Assembly (NCBI GenBank): GCA_023423535.1
Contig: JAFAFL010000137.1
Span: 482,737 to 546,736, forward strand
Direction: 5' to 3'
DNA: 64,000 bases
From: Pseudomonadota bacterium
GTDB lineage: Bacteria > Myxococcota > Myxococcia > Myxococcales > Myxococcaceae
The notes beneath the pieces are model-generated. The model was given only the letters and a program-made list of their open reading frames with translations, had not been told where the DNA came from and made no database searches. Below, in pieces: positions 39,651 to 46,972 of this stretch (position 1 is its first letter; each line of letters begins with the position of its first letter). The translations under genes and the position numbers were made by a program.

Positions 39651-40751
39651 CTAGTCGTCTCCGAAGCTGGTGCCGAGGCTCTTGGCGAAACGGACCGCGT
39701 CGCTCTGCGGATCGACCTTGCGCTCCTTCATCGCCTCCTGAAGCGGAGAGGAGACGATCTGCCCGCCGCGCAGCGCCACGAAGTGGTCCCACTGCCCGTC
39801 GCGCACGAGGTCCAGCACCTTGCACCCGTACTGGGTCGCGAGCAGCCGGTCCGCCGCGGTGGGCCCGCCGCCGCGCTGCAGGTGTCCGAGCACCGTCACC
39901 CGGATCTCCGCCTCCACGTGCCGCGCGATGAGGTCCGCCGCGACCTTGCCCGCGCCGCCGAGCCGCACCACGCCTCGGCCCGGAACGTCCTCCGCGCGCT
40001 CGAGCACCGCGAGCTGTCCGCCTTCCGGACGCGCGCCCTCGCTGACGACGATGATGGAGAAGGAGCGCTTGCGCTGCCCACGGCGCTTGAGCTTGTCGAC
40101 GATCGACTCGACCCGGTACGGGATCTCCGGAATGAGGATCACGTCCGCGCCGCCGGCCACGCCGCTGTCCAGCGCGAGGAACCCCGCGTAGCGGCCCATC
40201 ACCTCCAGCACCATCACGCGGTCGTGGGACTCGGCGGTGGTGTGCAGGCGATCGACGGCCTCGGTGCAGATCGCGCGCGCGGTGTCGAAGCCGAAGGTCT
40301 GGTCGGTGCCGGTGAGATCGTTGTCGATCGTCTTCGGGCAGCCGACGACGTTGAGGCCCTTCTGCGCCAGCCGGTGCGCGATGGAGAGCGTCCCGTCCCC
40401 GCCGATGGCGATGAGCCCGTCGAGCCCGAGCTCCTTGTAGCGCTGCACCGCGAGGTCGGAGAGATCCTTCTCCACCCAGCCCGCGCCATCGCGCACCGCC
40501 CAGAGGAAGGGGTTCCCCTTGTTCGAGGTGCCGAGGATCGTGCCGCCCTTCGGCAGGATCCCGCGCGTGTGCTCGACGGTGAGCGGGAACGCCATGTCCG
40601 GCTCCATGAGGCCGGTGTAGCCGTTCTCGAGGCCGACGAACTCGTAGCCGAATTCGTGGCTTCCGCGCTTCACCACCGCCCGGATGAGGGCGTTGAGGCC
40701 GGGGCAGTCGCCGCCGCCCGTGAGCACACCGAGTCTGAGGGGTCTGGTCAT
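39651..40751 (-). CDS. pfkA: 6-phosphofructokinase
   Basis: Phosphorylates fructose 6-phosphate to the 1,6-bisphosphate. The 366-residue protein starts TRPLRLGVLTGGGDCPGLN and has GGDGT (117-121), PKTIDND (139-145) with the catalytic Asp, and MGRYAG for substrate binding. The Gly in GGDGT points to ATP rather than pyrophosphate, while the Lys in PKTIDND is a residue found in the pyrophosphate-type and mixed groups. The ATG at 40751 opens the conserved domain; 30 further open codons lie upstream but run through a putative operator. First gene of the pfk-kinase pair and likely a target of that kinase. Confidence 0.94.
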   Translation of the reverse strand: MTRPLRLGVLTGGGDCPGLNALIRAVVKRGSHEFGYEFVGLENGYTGLMEPDMAFPLTVEHTRGILPKGGTILGTSNKGNPFLWAVRDGAGWVEKDLSDLAVQRYKELGLDGLIAIGGDGTLSIAHRLAQKGLNVVGCPKTIDNDLTGTDQTFGFDTARAICTEAVDRLHTTAESHDRVMVLEVMGRYAGFLALDSGVAGGADVILIPEIPYRVESIVDKLKRRGQRKRSFSIIVVSEGARPEGGQLAVLERAEDVPGRGVVRLGGAGKVAADLIARHVEAEIRVTVLGHLQRGGGPTAADRLLATQYGCKVLDLVRDGQWDHFVALRGGQIVSSPLQEAMKERKVDPQSDAVRFAKSLGTSFGDD

Positions 40752-40777
40752 AAAGTGTGGCGAAGCTGTCAGGAACG

Positions 40778-40797
40778 TCGTGTCGCCTATGACACGA
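40778..40797. promoter_or_regulatory. Inverted repeat upstream of pfkA, candidate operator
   Basis: A perfect 7-bp dyad, TCGTGTC (40778-40784) and GACACGA (40791-40797), with a 6-bp spacer, centred about 36 nt upstream of the pfkA start. Its size and placement fit a dimeric repressor site. The regulator is unknown. Confidence 0.4.
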
Positions 40798-40862
40798 ACG
40801 TCCGGGTGGAGATTGTAGAGGGCTGTCGGTACGAGGAGCAACGAACGTTCATGGCAGGGATG

Positions 40863-41369
40863 TCACACCCGCCGCCGGGCCGCTACACGTTCGAGCAGGC
40901 TCTTCAACAGAGCCTCGGCGCTGCCTCGGGAGGCCACCTGTGGGCGAGGGGGCAGGCTCACGGGCTTCGTCGAAGGTGCCGACTGCGCGACCCGGAAGAT
41001 CTCCTCCAGCCGTTCGCGGACGAGTTCGCTGTCCGGCCGCTGCTGCAGCGCCTGCCGGTAGGCCGCCATCGCGCCCGCATGATCGCCGAGCGCGAAGAGC
41101 CGCTCACCCGCCTGCTCGGGCGTCTCGCGAGAGCCCCCCGTGGAGCCGGCGTCCGCGTCGTCGAGCGAAGAGGCCGCGCGCGCCTTCGGGTGCTGCAGCT
41201 CGGAGGGTTGCAGCGTCTCCGCGAGGTCCATCAACCGCTGCGCGAGCGCCTGGTCGTCGGGGAACTGCTGGAGGAGCCCGCGGAGCACGGCGACGGCCTC
41301 GGCCATCTCGCCGCGACGGATGAGACGATCTGCGCGCGCTTCGGCCTCTGCACGTTCCCCCGGTGACAT
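40863..41369 (-). CDS. Small TPR-repeat protein
   Basis: A 168-residue cytoplasmic protein. Residues about 5-55 form one TPR-like pair (ADRLIRRGEMAEAVAVLRGLLQQFPDDQALAQRL) and residues about 85-125 another (GERLFALGDHAGAMAAYRQALQQRPDSELVRERLEEI). They are joined by a polar linker and followed by a basic tail. Such pieces mediate protein contacts. The ATG at 41369 is chosen because it opens the first repeat; the ribosome site is weak. It lies about 110 bp upstream of pfkA on the same strand. A link to the kinase, as with M. xanthus kinase-associated TPR proteins, is speculative. Confidence 0.7.
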   Translation of the reverse strand: MSPGERAEAEARADRLIRRGEMAEAVAVLRGLLQQFPDDQALAQRLMDLAETLQPSELQHPKARAASSLDDADAGSTGGSRETPEQAGERLFALGDHAGAMAAYRQALQQRPDSELVRERLEEIFRVAQSAPSTKPVSLPPRPQVASRGSAEALLKSLLERVAARRRV

Positions 41370-41392
41370 GGGGGCGCATCGTATAGGCGAGC

Positions 41393-41710
41393 CTAGGTGG
41401 GAGGAAGTTCGCCGAAGCGGGTCTGCTGCACTCGGTTGTCGCGCAGCTCGAACACGCACCCGAAGTGGCGGCCCAGCGCGTCGCGGGTGACGCGGCGCTC
41501 CTGCGGCACTGCGTCCGGCGCCGAGACGAGCTCCAGCGTGAAACCCGCCTTCTGCGCGCGGGCCTCGAGCTGCGGCAGCGGTTCCCCGGTGCGGGTGGTG
41601 TTGCAGAGGGTGTGCACGCTGTTCTTCGCGTCGCTGATGGAGGAGACGATCCACGCCACCGTGCCGGCGAGGATCGCGACCGCGGCGATCATGATCTGGA
41701 GGAACTTCAT
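41393..41710 (-). CDS. Small membrane-anchored hypothetical protein
   Basis: A 105-residue protein with one N-terminal hydrophobic segment (FLQIMIAAVAILAGTVAWIVSSI) that is either a signal anchor or a signal peptide, then about 75 polar residues with two Cys (HTLCNTT and FGCVFELRDN). No family recognised. It lies 23 nt upstream of the TPR gene on the same strand and is divergent from the next gene. Confidence 0.6.
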   Translation of the reverse strand: MKFLQIMIAAVAILAGTVAWIVSSISDAKNSVHTLCNTTRTGEPLPQLEARAQKAGFTLELVSAPDAVPQERRVTRDALGRHFGCVFELRDNRVQQTRFGELPPT

Positions 41711-41777
41711 CTGGTCGGTGCGAGAGCGTAGCTGAAGCCGGCGTTTGGCGCGCTACGCTGTGGCCCTTCTCGCCGGC

Positions 41778-42479
41778 ATGTACTCGCTCCTCCCGCTCGC
41801 GCTCGTCGTCGCCCTCGCCCTTGCCGCGCCGGCCCGCGCACAGGAGCCCGTTCCGCTGGGCACGCCGCTTCGACAGGACGGCTACACCTTCCGCCCACCC
41901 GAGGGTTTCCGCATGGCGCGCATGGACGCGTTCCTCGGCACGCGGGTGGGCGCGGTCCCGTTTCCTCCCGGCGGCGCGCGCTTTCTCTCCGCGGCGCTGC
42001 AGCACGGGGAGGGGCCGGACGCAGACTCGCTGCTCGTCGCGGTGGTGGACGGCACCTTCGTGGCGAATGAGCGGACGCGGGATGCGTTCAGCGCCGCCGC
42101 GATCCGGCACTTCTCGGAGGAGCTGGGCATGCCGCTCGCGCTGGATCGGGCGGAGGTGATCGCAGGCCCTGCGCGGCGCGTGGAGGTGCGCGCCACGCTG
42201 AAGCAGCGCGATCAGGTGAGAGGGATCCTCGTCGCGGCAATGGAGGGCGAGGGCCGTCACGCGGTCGTGACCTTCAGCGTCCCCGCGTCACGCTTCGAAG
42301 CGGAGTTGCCCACGCTGCGTGCGTCGCTCGACACGTTCCGCGCGGACCGGCCGCCCGCTTCCGACTGGACGCGCAACCTCACCCGCGCGGCGATCCCGTT
42401 CATCGGGCTGCTCCTGTTCGCCTCGTGGTGGCTCTGGAGAAGGCGGCAGCTGCGGCGCGAGGAGGCGCTTCATCCATGA
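41778..42479 (+). CDS. Exported hypothetical protein with C-terminal membrane anchor
   Basis: About 233 residues. A signal peptide (LLPLALVVALALAAPARA) leads an exported domain of mixed alpha/beta character. A C-terminal membrane segment (AAIPFIGLLLFASWWLW) and a short Arg-rich cytoplasmic tail (RRRQLRREE) fix it to the membrane. No catalytic motif seen. The ATG at 41778 puts the signal peptide at the very start; a TTG 33 nt upstream is also in frame. The next gene begins 10 nt downstream. Confidence 0.65.
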   Translation: MYSLLPLALVVALALAAPARAQEPVPLGTPLRQDGYTFRPPEGFRMARMDAFLGTRVGAVPFPPGGARFLSAALQHGEGPDADSLLVAVVDGTFVANERTRDAFSAAAIRHFSEELGMPLALDRAEVIAGPARRVEVRATLKQRDQVRGILVAAMEGEGRHAVVTFSVPASRFEAELPTLRASLDTFRADRPPASDWTRNLTRAAIPFIGLLLFASWWLWRRRQLRREEALHP

Positions 42480-42489
42480 AGGGGTTCCG

Positions 42490-43077
42490 ATGCTGAGCGG
42501 TGAGAAGGAGGGGAAGGAGGTCCACGAGTTCGCGACGGCGAAGCAGTTCGCGCAGTGGCTGGCGAAGAACCACGCGAAGTCGAACGGGATCTGGCTGCGC
42601 CTCTACAAGAAGGGGAGCGGGCACAAGAGCGTGAGCTACTCGGAGGCCGTGGACGAGGCGCTCTGCGTGGGCTGGATCGACGGCGTGAAGAAGCGCTTCG
42701 ACGAAGAGTCGTCGGTGCAGTGGATCTGCCCGCGCCGGCCGCGCAGCGTGTGGTCCCGCCTGAACATCGGCCGGATCGAGCGCCTCACCGCGGAGGGCCG
42801 GATGCAGCCGTCCGGGCTCGCGCAGGTGGAGAAGGCGAAGGCGGATGGACGCTGGGCGAAGGCCTACGACGCGCCGTCGCAGATGAAGGTGCCGGAGGAC
42901 TTCCTGGCCGCGCTGTCGAAGGACCCGAAGGCTCGCGCGTTCTTCGAGACGCTCAACCGCGCGAACACGTACGCGATCGCGTGGCACCTCCACAACGCGA
43001 AGAAGCCGGAGACGCGCGAGCGCCGGATGCAGAAGTACCTGGAGATGATGGCGCGCGGAGAGAAGCCGCACCCGTAG
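42490..43077 (+). CDS. YdeI/OmdA-family protein
   Basis: A 195-residue cytoplasmic protein of the YdeI (OmpD-associated) family. Markers are FAQWLAKNHAKSNGIWLRLYKKGSG, SYSEAVDEALCVGWIDG and RRPRSVWSRLN, followed by the Lys-rich C-terminal helix pair typical of the family. Members are linked to stress or envelope phenotypes, but no reaction is known. The ATG at 42490 has AAGGGG 7 nt upstream; the longer open frame overlaps the previous gene and lacks family similarity. Confidence 0.85.
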   Translation: MLSGEKEGKEVHEFATAKQFAQWLAKNHAKSNGIWLRLYKKGSGHKSVSYSEAVDEALCVGWIDGVKKRFDEESSVQWICPRRPRSVWSRLNIGRIERLTAEGRMQPSGLAQVEKAKADGRWAKAYDAPSQMKVPEDFLAALSKDPKARAFFETLNRANTYAIAWHLHNAKKPETRERRMQKYLEMMARGEKPHP

Positions 43078-43121
43078 TCGGCGACTTTGTGGAGCGACGG
43101 GGCGCTGGTTACGATTCTGAC

Positions 43122-43307
43122 ATGGGAGTCGGAGACCACTCTGAGACGAAAGAAGCGCAGGTGGGCGAGCGCACGGTCGCTGCCTTGAAGGCAGAGCATC
43201 GTGAGGCCTCGATGCGGCGTTTCCAGGCGCTTCCGCTGGTTGAACGGCTTCGCATGGCTCTCGAAATGGTGAAGCGCCGGTCGGATGAGCCTCTCGAGCG
43301 CGAATGA
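43122..43307 (+). CDS. Small helical protein upstream of a nucleotidyltransferase (possible antitoxin-like partner)
   Basis: A 61-residue, highly charged protein, almost all helix, ending in MRRFQALPLVERLRMALEMVKRR. No family recognised. It overlaps the next gene (43285) by 23 nt. That tight overlap with an AbiEii-like nucleotidyltransferase is what one expects of a toxin-antitoxin or other obligate pair, though nothing in the sequence proves it. The start is ATG without a strong ribosome site. Confidence 0.6.
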   Translation: MGVGDHSETKEAQVGERTVAALKAEHREASMRRFQALPLVERLRMALEMVKRRSDEPLERE

Positions 43308-43866
43308 CGCGGCTGACGTCCTTCGGCGATTGCTGGAGGCGCTCGGGCGACTCGGGGTGCGCGATGTCGCCCTGACCGGTGGAGTCGCGTTCTCCACCTG
43401 GGTGACGCCGCGCTACACGCGAGACTTCGACTTGTGCGGCGTGGTGCCTGAGCCGTCAGTGGACCTGATACTCGCTCGATTCGACGGGTTTCGTGCCGGA
43501 CCCGCGCGGCTGCCGAGCATCATCCGGTTCGCTTTTGGCGGCTGGGACGTCGACCTCTTCGTTGCGGCGACTGACTACGACCACGCCTGCCTTGCCCGTG
43601 CAGTCCAGGCGGACGTCGGCGGCACAGCGGTTCGCGTCGTCTCCGTCGAGGACCTGCTCATCCACAAGGTGACGAAGCTCAGAAGCGACAAGAGGAAGGT
43701 GCTTCAGGATGCCTCGGACATTCGACAACTCGTCGATGACTCCGCATCCGGTGAGTTGGATGAGTTCTACCTCCGCAAATGGCTTCCTGAACGGGATGCG
43801 GAGCTCCTCCTGCGCGTGCCTTCCCTGGACGACGTCGAGCTGGTCACGCAGTTGACCGCCCTCTGA
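43285..43866 (+). CDS. AbiEii-like nucleotidyltransferase
   Basis: A 193-residue member of the minimal nucleotidyltransferase superfamily. VALTGGVAFSTW gives the GG/GS nucleotide loop, and RYTRDFDLCG gives the paired Asp metal ligands. A third acidic residue is expected in GGWDVDLFVA. SVEDLLIHKVTKLRSDKRKVLQDASDIRQLV matches the helical tail common in AbiEii/MenT-type and DUF-annotated enzymes. Such proteins transfer nucleotides to RNA or protein, some as toxins. The GC of this gene looks lower than its neighbours, suggesting transfer. Its 3' end overlaps the 3' end of the opposing LysR pseudogene by 23 nt. Confidence 0.8.
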   Translation: MSLSSANDAADVLRRLLEALGRLGVRDVALTGGVAFSTWVTPRYTRDFDLCGVVPEPSVDLILARFDGFRAGPARLPSIIRFAFGGWDVDLFVAATDYDHACLARAVQADVGGTAVRVVSVEDLLIHKVTKLRSDKRKVLQDASDIRQLVDDSASGELDEFYLRKWLPERDAELLLRVPSLDDVELVTQLTAL

Positions 43867-44812
43867 TGATCATTCCTGAGCGGCTGGCCGTCCGCTTCCG
43901 CAGCGGCCGCGCACCGTCGGGCCGCATTGCGCTGCGCAGCAGGGTCGCCAGCGTGGTGATCGGCGCCTCGAACTTCGTGCGCTTCGGCCACACGAGCTGC
44001 CAGGTCCTGCGCATCCCGCTCCGACCGAAGGGCCGCGTCACCAGGTCCCCGCGCTCGAGGTACGGCCCGAGCGACCAGCGCGAGAGGAGGGTCAGCCCCT
44101 GTCCGGCGCGCACGAACTAGATGATCGCCTCGGTGAGCGGGAGCCGGATCAGCCGCGCGTGCGGTGCGCTCTTCGGAAAGAGCTGACGGTTGAGCCGGCG
44201 CTCGTCGGCCTCTGGCAGTTCGTAGAAGTAGACGCGCTCGCGCAGAAGCTCCTCTCCAGTGATGAAGCTGCGGCGCGCGAGCGGGTGCAGCGCCGGCATC
44301 ACCACCACCAGCTCGTCGTCGAACAGCGGCACGCTCGTGAGCCGGCGGTCGCGGACGGGGAAGCAGCAGAGCGCCGCATCGAGCCGGTCCTCGAGCATCG
44401 CCTCCATCGGCGCGCGGGTGGCCTCGGCGATGAGCTGGATCTCGAGGCCAGGATGCTCCGCCGAGAGGTGCAGCGCCACCTGCGGGAACCAGTGGTAGCA
44501 GGTGTAGCACTGCGTGCTCAGCCGGAGCGGGGGACGCTGTGCGCCGAGCTCCCCGGCGAGCTCCGCCTGCGCGAGCGCGAGCCTCGGCAACAGCTCGTCC
44601 GCCAGCGTCTGGAGCCGGAGTCCCGCGCGGGTGATCTCCATCCGCTTGCGCACGCGGTCGAAGAGCGGGACGCCGAGCCTGTCCTCGAGGTTCGAGAGCT
44701 GGTGGCTCACCGCCGACTGACTGAGGTGCAGCCGCCGCGCGGCCTGGGTCACGCCGCCTTCCTCCGCGATGGCCTTCACCAGCCGGAGGTCCTTCGCCTC
44801 GAGGTCCGTCAT
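43844..44812 (-). pseudogene. LysR-family regulator (MetR-like) interrupted by in-frame TAG
   Basis: The intact frame would encode about 322 residues. The N-terminal winged helix (GGVTQAARRLHLSQSAVSHQLSNLEDRLG) and the substrate-binding domain, with MetR-like QCYTCYHWFP, are well conserved. Reading stops after 231 residues at TAG (44117-44119) in T-E-A-I-I-stop-F-V-R-A-G-Q-G. The remaining 90 codons continue in the same frame with normal LysR sequence (GLTLLSRWSLGPYLERGDLV). A single base change, for example GAG to TAG, explains it; a sequencing error is the other option. The truncated product keeps DNA binding but loses part of the effector domain. Divergent from the GST gene. Confidence 0.85.
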
Positions 44813-44824
44813 GGGTCATGACGC

Positions 44825-44848
44825 TGATCGATGATCTGGATGAAATCA
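44825..44848. promoter_or_regulatory. Candidate LysR-type operator between the LysR pseudogene and GST gene
   Basis: An AT-richer 24-bp stretch with TGAT at one end (44825) and ATCA at the other (44845), 12 nt upstream of the LysR start, in the 100-bp divergent gap. LysR regulators usually bind such imperfect dyads next to their own gene. The match is weak. Confidence 0.3.
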
Positions 44849-44912
44849 ATGAGCTGTCGCGAACGACCGGGCCGCTGCACCCTCCGCGCTCCTCAACGAA
44901 CGGAGACACCAG

Positions 44913-45563
44913 ATGCCGACCCTGTACTACGCCCCGAAGGCCTGCTCGCTCGCGCCGCACATCCTCCTCGAGGAGTCCGGCCTGCCGTACCGCACCGAGC
45001 GTGTGGACGTGTTCGCGGGGGAGAACCTGCGCCCCGAGTACCTCGCCGTGAACCCTCGCGCCCGCGTGCCCGCGCTGAAGCTGGACACAGGCGAGGTCCT
45101 CACCGAGGTCACCGCGCTGCTCCACTGGATCAGCGAGCAGGTCCCCGAGCGCGCCTTCATTCCGGCCGCCGGGATCGCGCGAGCGCGCTGCAACGAGCTG
45201 ATGGGTTTCCTCGCCTCGCGGGTGCACCCCTCGTTCGCGCAGCTGGTCCGGCCGGACCGCTTCTCCGAGAGCCCGGAGGATCACCCGCGCATCACCTCGC
45301 TCGGCGCGCGGACCTTCCGGACGAACCTCGCGCTGCTCGACGCGATGCTGTCGAAGGACGGCCCGTGGGCACTGGGCCCCGACTTCACCGCGGCCGATCC
45401 CTACGTCCTCGTCTTCGCCCGCTGCGCGGACTACGTGGGCGCGGAGACGCGGGACCTCGCGAGCCTGCAGCGCTGCGTGACGCACCTGATGGAGCGCCCT
45501 GCCGTGCTGCGGACGATCGCCGCGGAGGGACTCGAGGACACGCGGACGCTCAGGGCCGGCTGA
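44913..45563 (+). CDS. Glutathione S-transferase family protein
   Basis: A 216-residue GST. The thioredoxin-like N-domain starts TLYYAPKACSLAPHILLEE, placing Cys10/Ser11 where beta-class enzymes have Cys10. VPALKLDTGEVLTEVTALLHWI gives the cis-Pro and Glu/Thr glutathione-binding motif. The helical C-domain has GPDFTAADPYVLV. It probably conjugates or reduces electrophiles with glutathione. GGAG lies 8 nt before the ATG. Divergent transcription from a LysR gene suggests it was the regulator's target. Confidence 0.92.
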   Translation: MPTLYYAPKACSLAPHILLEESGLPYRTERVDVFAGENLRPEYLAVNPRARVPALKLDTGEVLTEVTALLHWISEQVPERAFIPAAGIARARCNELMGFLASRVHPSFAQLVRPDRFSESPEDHPRITSLGARTFRTNLALLDAMLSKDGPWALGPDFTAADPYVLVFARCADYVGAETRDLASLQRCVTHLMERPAVLRTIAAEGLEDTRTLRAG

Positions 45564-45578
45564 GAAGCCCGCGAACGG

Positions 45579-46253
45579 CTAACGGGACGAACGCACCGAG
45601 GCGTTGATGAGCCCCGCGAGCCACGCATGCTCGTCGCCGGTGATCTCCTGCGCCACGTGCTGCGACCGCGAGGGGAGGGCGCCCGCCACCTGGTAGCCGC
45701 TCTTGTCCCGGGTCATGAACCCGTAGTCCACCAACTCCCGGCGCAGGGTGGCGACGTCCTCGTGCGCCACGCGGAGCAGCGCGTTGACCTCCCGCTCCGG
45801 ATAGGTGTGCCCGGCGCTGAAGCGCTCCAGCAGCTTCTGCAGGATGATCACCCGCTCCTTCCTCCGCGCGGGGATCGCCTTCAGCCGGTCGCCGACGAAG
45901 AAGTTCCGTATGACCTTCTCGCGCGCGTTGGCGGCATCCGGCAGCGCGGTCCGGGAGGGGGACTTCGACGACCGCGGCGCCTCCGCCCGCCGCACGTCGC
46001 GCAGCAGAGCGGTATTCAGCGCGTAGAGGAGGCGCTGCCCGTCAGGCGTGCTCGTCACGATGGATGCCTCGGTCAGCTTCCGCATGTGGTGGCTGACGGT
46101 CGGCGGCGTGAGCTCGAGCGCCTGGGCGATCTCCGTACCCGTGCGCTCCCTCTCAGAGAGCAGCCCGAGGATCCGCAGCCGCGTCTCGTCGGCGATGACC
46201 TTCAAGAGCTGCACGTGGCGGGAGAGCGAGTCGTCGTCGGCGGTCACGGTCAT
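45579..46253 (-). CDS. ArsR-type helix-turn-helix regulator with DUF2087 domain
   Basis: About 224 residues. The N-terminal winged helix (LLKVIADETRLRILGLLSERERTGTEIAQALELTPPTVSHHMRKL) is ArsR-like but lacks the metal-binding ELCVCDL motif, so it is unlikely to sense arsenic or similar metals. The C-terminal part (KAIPARRKERVIILQKLLERFSAGHTYPEREVNALL, then LRRELVDYGFMTRD) is a DUF2087 domain, a winged-helix-like module found on many regulators. The ATG at 46253 has AAGGAG 9 nt upstream and is preferred to one six codons earlier. No target gene is evident; it converges with the GST gene. Confidence 0.88.
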   Translation of the reverse strand: MTVTADDDSLSRHVQLLKVIADETRLRILGLLSERERTGTEIAQALELTPPTVSHHMRKLTEASIVTSTPDGQRLLYALNTALLRDVRRAEAPRSSKSPSRTALPDAANAREKVIRNFFVGDRLKAIPARRKERVIILQKLLERFSAGHTYPEREVNALLRVAHEDVATLRRELVDYGFMTRDKSGYQVAGALPSRSQHVAQEITGDEHAWLAGLINASVRSSR

Positions 46254-46426
46254 GGCGGCGGGCTCCTTCATTCGATGCTCGTCTAATTCGACGGCTGTCT
46301 AATTCGATGCGCGTCGAACTTCAACCGCGCCGAGGCTGCTTTCGGCCCGGGTTGTGCCCGACGCCCGTTCGGGCCTACAGAGCCCCGGCGCCCCCGCCGT
46401 GGGAATGGGGGCGCGGAGGCCTGCAC

Positions 46427-46960
46427 ATGGATCGGCTCGCGCAGTGGTGGATGGAGGGCGGCTGGGGGATGTACCCGATCCTCCTGCTCGGGCTGTTCGG
46501 GGTGCCGGCCGCGCTGGCCCTGGTGCCGGTGGGCCTGCTCTCGAAGCGCGCGAAGCCGGCGGTCATCTGCGCAGCAATCCTGCTCGGCATCGGGGCGCTC
46601 GCGCTGGTGCTGGGGATCGCCGTCGAGCGCTACAGCACCGGCCAGGTGCTCGATGCGGTGGCGGGCGGGAACGTCCATCCGGCGGACCGCGACACCATCG
46701 TCCACGCCGGTCTGGCGGAAGCGCTGACGCCGCTGATGTTCGGTCTCTGGGTGGCCGTCCTGCCGCTGGCGGGCGGCGCGCTCCTGGCGATGCGGGCCCG
46801 AGCGCTCCGCAGGGGACTGGGCACTGGCGTCTGGCCCGGCGTCCTGGCGGCAATCCTCGTGATGGTGCTCGGGGGCGTGGCGCTCTCCTCCGTCTCCACC
46901 GCGAAGAGCGAGCACGAGGAAGCATCACTGCGCGCGCCGGAACGGCCCGTCGAGGAGTAG
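46427..46960 (+). CDS. Multi-spanning membrane protein, distantly MotA/ExbB-like
   Basis: A 177-residue protein with about four membrane segments: YPILLLGLFGVPAALALVPVGLL, AVICAAILLGIGALALVLGIAV, ALTPLMFGLWVAVLPLAGGALLAM and LAAILVMVLGGVALSSV. The N-terminal QWWMEGGWGMYPILLLGLFG recalls the first helix of ExbB/TolQ/MotA proteins. The rest does not follow the family, and no ExbD partner is next to it. The ATG at 46427 has GGAGG 9 nt upstream. Confidence 0.65.
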   Translation: MDRLAQWWMEGGWGMYPILLLGLFGVPAALALVPVGLLSKRAKPAVICAAILLGIGALALVLGIAVERYSTGQVLDAVAGGNVHPADRDTIVHAGLAEALTPLMFGLWVAVLPLAGGALLAMRARALRRGLGTGVWPGVLAAILVMVLGGVALSSVSTAKSEHEEASLRAPERPVEE

Positions 46961-46972
46961 CGCTCCCGCGCG

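Noticed and set aside
45579..46253. Arsenic-type metal sensor
   Set aside because: The winged helix is ArsR-like but the metal-binding Cys motif is absent, and the C-terminal half is DUF2087.
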